Below are positions 1-10,327 of a stretch of DNA of 64,000 nucleotides, in pieces. A program made the position numbers and the translations under genes. The notes beneath the pieces are model-generated. The model made no database searches, had not been told where the DNA came from, and saw only the letters and a list, made by a program, of their open reading frames with translations. Origin of the DNA: Triangularia verruculosa (taxonomy: Eukaryota > Ascomycota > Sordariomycetes > Sordariales > Podosporaceae). Location: the NCBI GenBank assembly GCA_033296885.1, contig MU863924.1:1-64000 (forward strand), read 5' to 3'. The number at the start of each line of letters is the position of its first letter. Positions within the stretch are counted from its first letter, which is position 1.

Positions 1-64
1 CCCGCCCCCCCCCCCCCCCCCCCCCCCGCCCGCCGGCCCCCCCCCCCCCCCCCCCCCCCCCCCC
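1..64. repeat. Poly-C tract at window edge
   Basis: Almost pure C with three interruptions by G. It carries no TTAGGG/CCCTAA units, so it is not a telomere repeat. A collapsed or error-prone homopolymer next to an assembly gap or contig end is the simplest reading. Confidence 0.8.
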
Positions 65-1859
65 AGTTGTGATTGGTTGGATTTGTGGTTGAGGCAAGAT
101 CAAGTCGTTTTTGCTGATGATTCGAGTTGAGCAACAGAAAAGAATAATTACCAGTCGTTCTTCATGTGAGTCCCATCCCTTACTTATATCTCATCGCAAT
201 ACCATCCTTGTGCTACCACTGACGGCCTCTGTCCATAGGCCACACCGTTCCTACGACCTTGCTTTGGCTTCGCGCCGCCCCGCACTACGTCATATTCTTC
301 CCGGCCCTGGACACCACCGCTGTCTGTCCCACCCCCCCTGACGCCCGCACAGCCACAGCAACTGCCGGCGATTCGTCAAACAACAACAAGCCGCATTCTC
401 GGAGCCGCATGTTTTTGGCCTTTGTGCAACCAAGAGTGACGTCTTCGTCGGCCGAGTGTGGTGGACTTGACGTCGGAATCCAAGATCGAGTACGCGTCAA
501 CCTCTCCGCATGAACACGTCCCTGAGTTCCCGACATGGACTCCCTGCTATAACATACTCCGACGGCAGCCCAGCTGATCATTAGATGGCCCTCGGATTCC
601 GATGCCCCAAACTCCCTCTCCACATGGAGCCAACGCTTCGCCAGTCGTTTCCCCCATGCAAGTCAACTGTTCCCTTTCTAACACCTTGCACAACCCCCTC
701 GAGTCGAGGCCATCCCAAGGCAAGGACATGTCATGCGTTGTCTGCGACGATATTCCTCTTGGCCCCAAGATGTTTGTCAAGAGGACAGTCCGCTGTAGGG
801 GTTCGGGTCGGGGCGCGGGTTCGGGTTAGGTATGGGGCTAGGGAACCGGATGGGGTTAGGGTGTCACGGCGACGAGGTGCTCGCTTGACAGCCTCGAGGT
901 TAATGTGTAGTACGTGTATTAGCTCTAGTATACCGCGCTAGCAGCCAGATATTATTACCATAGCTGTCAAGTGAGCATTCCAAAGCTTGCCGATCCAACT
1001 ATTCGATCAAGACACTCCCAGTCCTGTCAGTGACTTGTTGATTTCCACGTTTGAAAACGCCAAGGCTCTGACTGCCACTATTTGTTCAAAGGTGGTCCAG
1101 ACAGCGAGAGCGTCTTTCTATCTGCATGACCATGTGCATAATGGGGCCGGCAACGCCTGTGGTTGTATCGTGGTCCTTATCAAGCCTGTTGGCATAGTCA
1201 AAATATGGACAAAGCATGTCGTGATTTCTTGCTTGCGTCGGTGCTCCGAGCATGAGCATGACGGGGGGTGAAAGCCATCACTTGAAGGTAAAGATGTATA
1301 GTCTTGGTTCCTTCAGCACCTGTAGGATATGATATATCGTTGGAAGGATTTCTTGTGGTGCAGCAGACCTGTGACGAATAATGAAGATCATGGTTGGCCA
1401 TCTCCATTCTCAAGTAATAAGTGTTCCGAGTAGAAGAATCACAAGTGACTCCATTTTTTGAAGCCAGCTCAGCCAACAAATTATTTCCTCGTGGAGGCAG
1501 AGACGTAACACCAGTTCAGAAAAGCATACCTATGATCCTTGTGGGAAAGGAATTCTCAGCATCTTGGTTTCAGACACAACTAATTGAGCAATATTAGTAT
1601 TGTGTACCTCTAGGTCATCGCTGAATCGGCGATGGAGACGCATCATCAGGGATTGCTGACATGGATCACTGACACGGCAAGATGGTACAATATTCACATG
1701 ATCGCAAATGTTCGTACCAAAGACGGGGCACATAAATACCTATATCAATCTAGAACTACATTGGGATATATATCCACCCCAGGATACAGACAGTCCCTCC
1801 ACCGTGGCTCAAACTCTGGCCCATCTACCCGCCCTGACGTAAGAGCCTGCCCATGCCCA
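65..1859. other. Intergenic, no gene seen
   Basis: Only short overlapping open frames without consistent splice sites. A G-rich patch at 800-870 contains degenerate GGGTTAGG-like words, but no tandem array. Confidence 0.5.
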
Positions 1860-2521
1860 TCATGTACCTAGACCTATGAAGGCAAGAAAAGAAAACAGTC
1901 CTTGCCCATGAATTGGCCGGCACCACTGGTCTCCTCGTGACATCCTTGGCTTCTCGTCGATGACCTGGGCACGGGACTGCTTCACCGACTTCTGTCGCTT
2001 CTCGTTGATGACTTGAGCATGCGACTGCTTGACCGACTTCTGCCTCTTCTCGTCCGCCTCTTGGTGGCGTCGAGGTTGGTGCCCTGCTTGATGCTGGCCA
2101 ATTGTCTTGCAAACTCTCCGTTATCGACGTCGTCATCGGAGCTATCGTTGACAAACTTGCCAGGGCCTATTGGTTGGCAGGCCAGACCTGTGCCATCATC
2201 GACCTGACAGGCGAAGATGGTTGCATCCTCGAGGGTAGCAACCCTTGACTCAGGCTTGGGTTCCGTTGCTGCCGCTGGGACCACCCCCTCCGGAAACTGA
2301 ATGCCGCATCGACTAGGTTGTTGGCACCAGTCTAGAAGGGAGTTAGAGAAGTAAGACACCAGAGCCAAATGACAGGATGAGGAGCTTACCGTGCCAATCT
2401 TCACTACACGTCGCGACCAAACCGTGCCAGTATAGGTGGCATCGCGGGCCCAACCCAACACAGGAATCTGGGTGGAATGCTGGCGTATACGCCGATTGTA
2501 CCGAAGAAAGTCGCTGATTTT
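1860..2521 (-). pseudogene. Decayed or mis-sequenced gene, unknown function, with a 16-residue repeat
   Basis: I do not recognise the family. A 44-codon exon (2521 to 2390) begins after a TTGCAG acceptor. It joins through a 93-nt intron (donor GTAAGC at 2389, acceptor CAG at 2299-2297) in phase 0 to an acidic stretch ending near 2060. The frame then has to change by one base to enter a K/Q-rich repeat, [DN]EKRQKSVKQS[HR]AQVI, encoded twice at 1951-2046 and stopping at 1860-1862. Six of the eight base differences between the two repeat copies are synonymous in that frame, so the frame was once translated under constraint. The single frame break could be a true inactivating deletion, a missed intron or a base-calling error. 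I could not place a start codon; the 5' end is probably upstream near the 16-bp minisatellite. Confidence 0.35.
1951..2053 (-). repeat. 48-bp tandem repeat, 2.1 copies
   Basis: Copies at 1951-1998 and 1999-2046 plus 7 bp of a third. They differ at 8 of 48 positions, mostly third codon positions of the minus-strand frame that reads DEKRQKSVKQS. Confidence 0.8.
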
Positions 2522-2606
2522 CTGCAAGATATATCTACAACTCAGTCGACAAAGAACGTAAGGCAATTGGCGAAAAAGGAAAATCCGGGGATCAAAGTAC
2601 TGTTGT

Positions 2607-2654
2607 GATGGACTGGTGGAGTGATGGACTGGTGGAGTGATGGACTGGTGGAAT
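2607..2654. repeat. 16-bp minisatellite, three copies
   Basis: Unit GATGGACTGGTGGAGT at 2607, 2623 and 2639; the last copy has one change. The array is adjacent to the decayed minus-strand gene. Confidence 0.9.
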
Positions 2655-3008
2655 GACGAAGTGACGGTAAAAAATGTTGGTTGGGAGAAGAAGATGGATG
2701 GCCCTGTGCCTGACATTGAGATCCGCCCAGCAATCATTCAGCTGCCCTGTTGGGTGCCAGCTTCTGTTAGGACAGGAAGGTACCTACCTGGCTCCGCACC
2801 TCGATCTGTCTGCCATGGAAAGCCTGGACCTCCTTCCATGTCTACCTATCGCCTTGTGGGCATGTCACCTCACCTTCCCCACTGTCCTGCCTGTTTTCAT
2901 CATGCTCCCGTCTCCCTGTCTCGGCCAAATTAGCCCACCTCCAATCTCGGGATGTTGTTAAACTCTGGTACCTGGTTGCACTGTTTATTGATGAATTGGT
3001 ATCTATAT
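2655..3008. other. Intergenic, no gene seen
   Basis: Lies downstream of the minus-strand membrane protein gene. It contains one GGTACCTACC motif at about 2780. No coding signal is seen. Confidence 0.5.
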
Positions 3009-3833
3009 TTATGGCCCTCTTGAGGGACTCAAATGAACTGCCTGTGGAGGCTCAGGTGTCAACTCTGTAACAACTGCCGCATCAGATCTTTTGTCGTGCC
3101 TTATCTCCCCAGTGAATTGGAGCATATCCAGTTGAGCTTGTGCCAGCAGTTTGGCCTTCCGGGACTTTTCAAGAGATATATACATTTTGACAACGCCTGC
3201 TGCAGTCATAACAACAAATGCAGCATGCATGATTCTGTTGTGAGTGTTTGTCAGCAATCACCCGTGACCTCCAGACACAGTAGAGACCTGGGGCTACTTA
3301 CGAAAAGACTATCATAAAGATCATCGCATTCCTCATATCCAGCACCCAAGATTCATGTTTGCGGTCGGGCCGGTTGAAGTTCCACCGCGGTCTAGCGTCC
3401 ACCATGTTCAAGATCGAAAAGCAAAAGACACCAGCCCCAGTCAAGGCAACATCAAACCCAATGGCGATGGGGTTGATGGCACGCGTACGGTGTAGCCACA
3501 GCAGTGAGACGAACTCATATGCATCCACCAAAACCGCAATTCCCATCTTCGTTTTATGTTAGCTGTTTTCATCGCAATGGAATGCCGATACACCCGCTTC
3601 TCAGATAGGAGGACCAGACATACCGGGAAGAAGGATGGGAAAAGAAAATCGACTCTTGCACTTTCTTCCCGCCTCCAATGATTGTACAACCACGCGATAA
3701 AGGCCAGTGATCCCACCTCGAACAACAGCGATGTGAATCTCAAGGCAACTTGCAGGAAGTTGAAAGGTATGCCCAGGGCCCCAATAGCTCGTACCCTTGG
3801 GCGCCCCAGTCGCCTTCCCTCCTCATCCACCAT
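3009..3833 (-). CDS. Small four-helix integral membrane protein (MARVEL-like), unknown function
   Basis: Three exons, 3833-3624, 3546-3302 and 3234-3009, give 226 residues. The introns are 77 and 67 nt. The first has a GTATGT donor and GCTAAC branch site, and the second a GTAAGT donor and CAACAG acceptor. All junctions keep the frame (210+245+226 = 681 nt). The product has four hydrophobic segments at about residues 19-47, 71-89, 94-118 and 139-171, separated by short basic or polar loops, and a polar C-terminal tail of about 50 residues. Size and spacing match the fungal MARVEL/SUR7-type small membrane proteins, but I see no diagnostic motif, so the family is inferred. It is the only intact-looking gene in the first 15 kb. 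The start is the first in-frame ATG; the overlapping ATG at 3840 runs into a stop at once. Confidence 0.7.
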
Positions 3834-6328
3834 CGTGCATCAACGCTGCCTGAGGTGTCAGACTTGCGTATATTTGGGTCCCGGTAGTTAAAAGTGAGCT
3901 GATTCCAAGTGTGCACTTGTGGACAAACAAACTCCTATCATCAGGAATTTACGTCAAAAAGCGAGCCAGATTTTAACTTGGGTTGGGAGGATGTTGAATG
4001 CTGAAATCCTGGAAGAGGCGGATTTTCGGCACATAGTGCTCGTGCCGGGCGGTCAGGTCCTTGTGTGGTATGGGGCACAGCACCACTGTCTCACTCTCAT
4101 CAGTGACCTCACTGGTTCGTTGGCGCCCCGTTCCCATAGGTTGCTTGGCATTGAAGGATCCAACCTGAAATCTGGCAACCGTCGATTTGTGGTGTCCATG
4201 AGCTAGGCGCATGATGTTTGTTGGTTTGACGTTGTGTGTCAACAAAAGCAGAAAGTATTGACAAGAAATATTCCTTTTAGACAGTTCTGGAACTGCAGAC
4301 ACGCTTCTGTGATGCGGGGAGTATCTACGTTAGGTAGGTACCTAGGTATACGCTAGGCAAATATTTTCCTGGAAGAAGAGCATGATACATAGGTATCCTT
4401 GGCTTTCGGGCACCTCTGATGCCTGCCACTCCATTATACTTACACCACGAAATTTCCTCCAGGTGGTATACTCTACACAACAGTGCGATCCGGTTCTGAA
4501 TGGAACTGCGACAGTCACAGAGCGTCTGGCAGGGGCTGCAAATTGAGACTTTGCAGGCCAGGGTTAGTTAGAACCGACCCAAATAGGTAAGGTGCCACTT
4601 TTCCAGGTTGAAGTTGCATCCGACGTCATAGACATCACCCACAATGGTGCCTATCTTGCCCAGCATGAGCATGATTTGACTTGAGTACCTACCATGGCTT
4701 TCCTGCTGTTTAATCATGAGAAGTAGAATTTATTTCTTATCACTTTGACAAAGAGCTATGTTTCTATCAAACATAGAGTCTAATTACCTAAGTACCTAGT
4801 AAGACAGACGTTTGAGGTGTGATTGAAAGGAGCTGGAGACATCATGAGTCTGCTTCTTTCTGATAATCACAAGAGTTGAGCCCCAATCCACAATGTAAAA
4901 AGTCTAAAAGCTTTACAAGCTTCTGAATAGCCCCATGTATCAACTGGGAATGGGTGGGTTGTTGCGCCGCCTTTGAGTCGTGGATGAGAGTTGGTGATCA
5001 GGGCACATGAAAGCAGCAGGGGGTGCAAGTCCTTCACGCACATAAAAGAATGCTGTGTAAAAGACTCACATAAATCATCTCTACAACCACACTAATCAAA
5101 AAGCCTGCAGATATCAATCAGACAGCATTTATCGAGTGGTGGTGCCGGGTAGCTACACCGGATTTACAGGAGCACTTTGCAGGAGAGCTGTGAGCAGGCA
5201 CTGCGAGAAACTTAGAGCTCAAGACAACGTCTCTTGATGTTTTGTGTAACTGTAGACTCTAGAAATCTCAGATTGAGTAACTTCGCACATCATTCGACTC
5301 ATCTCGTTCCGCCCTTCTCGGCGACACCAGGTTCAGAATCACTGGGCACCTGATACTGCGTAGAAAATCAAACATTGCAGTTGTCAAAGTCCATACCTTC
5401 ATTTCAAGTTCGCCTTATGAGATCTCCTGTCCTGTTTCCCAGGTTTAATGCTATGGAGTATGGCTATCAACATGCCACACAGCTGGCCAGGCAGCAGTCA
5501 AAGCTGCTCTTTCCTCAGGTTCCTCTCCATCCACTCACAGCATAGGTCCTGTCCACAAGCAAAGAAACTTGCTGAGGGACTCTTCGATCTCTGTCCCCGT
5601 TCAGTTCCGTCTCCCTGGCTGTTTCCATACCTGAGCTTAATTCAGGAACCCATACCCCAGCTTGATCTTGCTGCTGTCACAGGAAGGCCAGATCAGGTTA
5701 CGCATGCGAGACAAAAGGAGGAAAGAGGGTAGGCTGCGAGGAGAGCAATGTACCCGCCCTGTTTTGAATTTCTGCTTTGAAGCGGAGCACTTGAAGAGCT
5801 GTGACCCAGTAGGACTCGTCCCATAGGCGGAGACATGGTATGATGTGCGAGGCAACGATGCAAGGGACATATGATCGAGGAAGGAGGGGGGATGTCAACC
5901 GTGACGCAACCTGGAATGCACCCGCCTTTTTGGGCATGGACTTGGTACCTAAGAATAAGGTATCCGAGTATGGCCTAGCATAATCAGGTTGATTGGATTT
6001 GGCGAGCAGAATGCTCGGCAGGCAACGAACCCCTCGTGGGGCTTCAGAGATTTTGCATCTGCTTCGCTTTGGTCGCCCCAGATGTGTCGAGTGCTCAACA
6101 GCCCAGGCACTTTGAGTTTGAGAGGCTGTAGCAGTTTTTATGCTGTAATTTCTTCTCGATCTACTCCTTTTGTTTTGTTCGTTCTAGAATCATCCAGCCA
6201 TCGAGGCCAAGATTCCGGCCAAGTTGCCGAGAGGTCACGGAGACCTTACGAGGGGCGACGTCTCCCGAAAGGTACCTTACTCTCTCGGCACTACGCACCT
6301 CACCATTAATGCTGACATATTCGACACA
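3834..6328. other. Long intergenic stretch, no intact gene
   Basis: Interrupted open frames only. A TACCTAGGTA-type motif lies at about 4335-4352. A possible exon at about 6187-6270, ending in a GTACCT donor, precedes the first repeat unit at 6329 and may belong to the same decayed gene. Confidence 0.45.
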
Positions 6329-7201
6329 GACTCGCCTCTATCAAGGAGGCCCAAGAAGGGGTAATAACTCAAGAGGAGGATGTGATTTTCATGGACTACA
6401 CACAGCCCAAGATGGCTCAAAAGAAGTCGACGGCTCCACGTCGAGGTTGGTTCTCTCTCTTCCTACAAATCTTAACGTTTTCGATGGCTGATTTTCATCT
6501 CTAACTGTAGACGAGCGATTCCCGAACGACCGTATCCCGACCGACCGATTCAAGAAGACCCAAGAAGGGGTAATACCTCAAGAGGAGGATGGATTTCAAT
6601 GGAAGACGAGCGGCCCAAGATGGCCTTCGTAGACCAACACCCCTTTCGCAAAGTCAGTACCTCGCCACATGCGTGGCTATTGTCAAAAGCTAACATGAAT
6701 TTCAAACTCCAGTCGAACCGAACCCGACCGACTCAAGAAGGCCCGGGAAGGGGTAATAACTCAAGAGGAGGATGGGTTTTGATGGGATGCGAGCGGCCCA
6801 AGATGGCACGCTCGCAAAGCACTATTCCTTTTTCGAGGTCAGTTCCATTTTGATAACGTCGACCTGAATTGCTCAAAGTAAGGTTCTAATATCTGGCTTC
6901 ATATTCAGACTCCGTCGAATCCGGCCGACTCAAGAAGGCCCAAGAAGGGGTAATACCTCAAGAGGAGGGTGGATTTTTATGGGATACGAGCGGCCCAAGA
7001 TGGCTTGCCCGTGGAATAAGATTCGAATTCCGAGGTTAGTCTTCCCTTTCTAACACCTTTGATTTCACTGTTCAGGACGACTGATCTGGTTTACAATTGT
7101 AGACACGCCGACGCCGACCGATTCAAGAAGGCCAAGAAGGGGTAATAACTCAAGAGGAGGAGGTGTAACTTTTGCGGGCAAGAATCTTGAATCAATGCAG
7201 C
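6329..7201 (+). repeat. Five diverged tandem ~190-bp units, each shaped like an exon plus intron
   Basis: The shared core AAGAAGGGGTAATAACTCAA recurs with the GTAATA word at 6361, 6570, 6753, 6950 and 7142, giving spacings of 209, 183, 197 and 192 bp. Each unit has an exon-like part of about 110 bp. In most units it is followed by GTCAGT or GTTAGT and then, 60-75 bp later, by CAG or TAG at the next unit; a GCTAAC branch-like word is visible in unit 2. One frame stays open across all five cores and reads RRGN[NT]SRGG, with ERPKMA further on in units 2-4. Unit 5 lacks one C just before the core. A second frame (K-AQEGVI-QEED) is open in units 1 and 4. Whether either frame is translated is unknown. 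It may be a repeated exon of a decayed gene or a non-coding satellite that mimics one. Confidence 0.75.
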
Positions 7202-9355
7202 TCTGCTTTGTGGTTAGTCTCCCTCTTATGATTGCCGGTTTGCCCCCTTTCCCCCCTTCCTCTTCGGTGGGACGTCGGCGGGGCACCGATCCAGGAACGG
7301 TGTGATCCAAACAGTCCCAAAGACCCGCACAAAGAAGTCTGCTAACGGCTGAGTCTCTAGGTAGAAGGCAATACAATGCAAGAGTCCTTACAAGGGTATT
7401 ACCACACTAGCTACCATTGAAAGAGACATCTGCTGGGGGATATCATTCCCTTGCCTACACTAACACATGAGGAGAAACTGACGCAACTAGACATGGCCTA
7501 TCTTCATGCCAATCTCCATTGGTCACATCAAGAGGTTGACCGCAAGGGCTCAAGTGGCATAACAATACTGAAGTCAAGACTGACATGGAAATCAGCAGAC
7601 AAGAAAGGAGTTGCACAGCAGCAGAGTTGTACGAAAATCTACAATAAGGACATCGGACTGGCAGCACATCTTCCACCCAGAATGTGAGCATTCATCTGCG
7701 GAGGAGTTTCATAACTGCGGGCAATTGTGTCTCTGGGACAAACTCGATGACGCAGAGTGGCTTGTCTCTATTGAAAGCCGAGTTCTTGCCTCGGGGTATG
7801 CCGCAGTTGTTGAACAGAGGCCGCCCCAGATGCTGATGGTCTCAGCAGACCAATGGTCTGTAGCTGCTTACCTACCTAGGTACTGTCTTGCCAAGCTGTC
7901 GCCACCAAACATCCCTACCTAAGGTAGTAGACACCCAGTCTGTGTAGCGAAAGTGTGTGTCGTCGCAGCGTCGATGGAGCATGTGAGACATTTTGGGTGC
8001 CCTTCTAACCTTTTCGTGAAGCTGACTTTTCGTTTATCAGGCCACACCTGAATGGTCGGTCTCCGGCAACCTCATTTCCAACCTCGTTTTGGTTTATCAA
8101 TGACGAGTTCTCGACACTGTCGCGGTTACAACATCCCTCTGCTTCAGCTGGAAATCGCCTGCGGGTGCGTCTTCCCATCTACAGTAGGTGGTGAACGCGT
8201 AGCGGACTCCTCAGACGGCGATCTTCAGCTGGAATCAACGGTAGTCAGCGTGCAAAGAGCACTATATGCCACCTCGAGAGATGAATTCAGTGGCTAAGAC
8301 TCACCATGCCACTGCTGCGTTCGATCTCAGACAAAATGTCTCGCTTTACCAAGTAGTTGGGAAGTTCATAGGCAATTGTCAAGGTCACACAGGTCAATGT
8401 TTTGATGCGTATGAATCATGAGATACTTTCGCTTGGATCCTGTCCATGCCTTCATCCTCCTTCAATGGTATGTCAGGTCGCATTCTTTTCTGATTGTTGA
8501 TTATTGTTCAGCTAACTAGCAGCCGTTGCATTAGAGCGCAGGATGATACTTTCCGATACCCAACTTCTACCTACAACATGCGATCAGGTGGCCGGGTAGT
8601 TGATGTTCTTGCACATCGGCATGGACATCTTCATCAAAACAACCGACATCCTACTCACGCTGTGGCAGACGTGTCGCAAGGTGCGTGGGCTCTTTCATTC
8701 AATCATGATGTGTATGGAGGTCACTAATCTGAAAACAGTGTACAATTCAGCCAGCAAATCCCTGATTGCCTGTGTCGGCCCTGCCCGCATCACAACTGGG
8801 CCCCACTCTTACCCCTGAATCCGACAATAGGAGTCAACACAAGCCGACGACTTCGACGAGGGGTTAGGGTTAACAACAGAAGATTTTCTCTCACATACTT
8901 GGACGCACTTTTATTCTCCCTGCAACAGACTGAACTCCGATATCCGGTGATCTTCTTTTCAGCACATCCAATCAGGTCCGCAACTGATTTCCCGGTGGTC
9001 AACTCAGGTACTTGGGCTCAGCGTTTCTTCTGGCATGGTAAAAGCATCCCCAGGAAACCCTTCAAACAGCCACGACATCCCGGCATCGAGCTTGTCCATT
9101 GGCCCGGAGCCCACCTCTGAGAATGGTTTCACAACAGCTCACTGGCGCTGCCTTGATGCGCAGCTATGTCTCCTCATATAGGAGCTGGTTTTGTGTCTCT
9201 TTCACCAAATTCCGCCACCTGTCGAGATACTCAACTCAGCAGCCACCCAATTCATGTTGAAATGTGCGTCTTAAGGATCACCCGAACACGGTCAGGAACC
9301 CAGCTCCGAGATTGGCCGCCAGTTTCTACATCTTTCTACAAAGCATGGCGAACTA
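7202..9355. other. Gene-poor stretch, no intact gene
   Basis: Short open frames on both strands, none with convincing splice partners. A paired TTAGGG word is listed separately at 8861. Confidence 0.45.
8861..8874 (+). promoter_or_regulatory. Double TTAGGG (telobox-like) word
   Basis: GGGTTAGGGTTAAC, two overlapping telomere-type units, in gene-poor DNA. Such words bind Tbf1/Taz1-type factors in fungi. No adjacent intact gene is seen, so a regulatory role here is speculative. Confidence 0.3.
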
Positions 9356-10327
9356 TTGGAGCTTTTCGAACCGTTCAATCGTCCAGGTGTTGGCAGCTAT
9401 AGCATCTTGAGACATCTCTTCCAAAGCCCTTTCAAGGAGCTTTTCCAAGGCCTACACGGCAGCATCTCTGGTAAGGTCTCTGGCGACTTCCTTGGCGGCA
9501 GCGTCTTTGGCAGCAACACCTTTGGCAATTATTTCACCACTTCGCCAGCCTTTTCATTAACAATCAGGTCAAGACTTCGTCACTTTGAGGGTGTAATTTC
9601 CTTCAGCAATGATTCTAGAGGGACAACTGAGCCTCCTTTATGCACACAAATCAACATGCGGTCAGTAAGGTGGTCCATCACTGCATCAGACAGATGGATG
9701 CTATACCATCTGCTTGTAATGTCATTCATCTGAATGGCAAACCGTCGTTGATCCGGAAGGAATAGTAGCAGCGAATAGATGTGTGAGACCAACTTTGGCT
9801 ACGAAGAACCACAAAATCTATGAGACTCATGTCTGTCTTCGCGATATTCAAGCGCTATGCGTCATTCTTCTCGCATGCCTGGACGCTCCAACTCAAGTCT
9901 ACTTGACCAACATTATTGCAACCAGCCGGTTTACTGTCTGCGGCATCAATTGGTAGACCCGGAACTATAGCAGGTCAGGGATACTTGCATCCACAGCAGC
10001 AACATTTCCACCAAGCATCCCGCCACACATGTTTCAATGCTCTACTCTTACCATACGCAAAGAGCCGCAGCCAACTTTGAATCCTGCCGAGCAATCATCT
10101 CCCAGAAGCAAGACTGGGGCCGTATTTAGGCACCTACAACAAGTCAAGAGCTGCAGCATCTTCTGGCCAAGATCTTGACTTGAAGACTTGAAGTCTTGTC
10201 TAGCAGATGGTAGCTTGACGGTAGTGTCAACTAGGAGCCACCAAGAGACGGGAACTTCAATCCCTTCACTACCAGCTCTCAGCAGGGAGGGCTTGGCTAT
10301 CTTCATTCGATTCTCTACTGTGCGCAT
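9356..10327 (-). pseudogene. Decayed gene, unknown family
   Basis: Read on the minus strand, 10327-10034 (97 codons from an ATG) and 9792-9580 (70 codons) look protein-like. After 9580 the same frame resumes past a TGA (reading LDLIVNEKAGEVVK), hits a TAA, then continues in another frame as an alanine/lysine-rich helical segment with a further in-frame TAG. It ends at a TAG near 9356. The stops and frame change argue for a dead gene. I do not recognise the family, and the composition does not look like repeat-induced C-to-T mutation. Confidence 0.35.

Noticed and set aside
1..64. Telomere end
   Set aside because: Pure C with no CCCTAA units; more likely an edge or homopolymer artefact.
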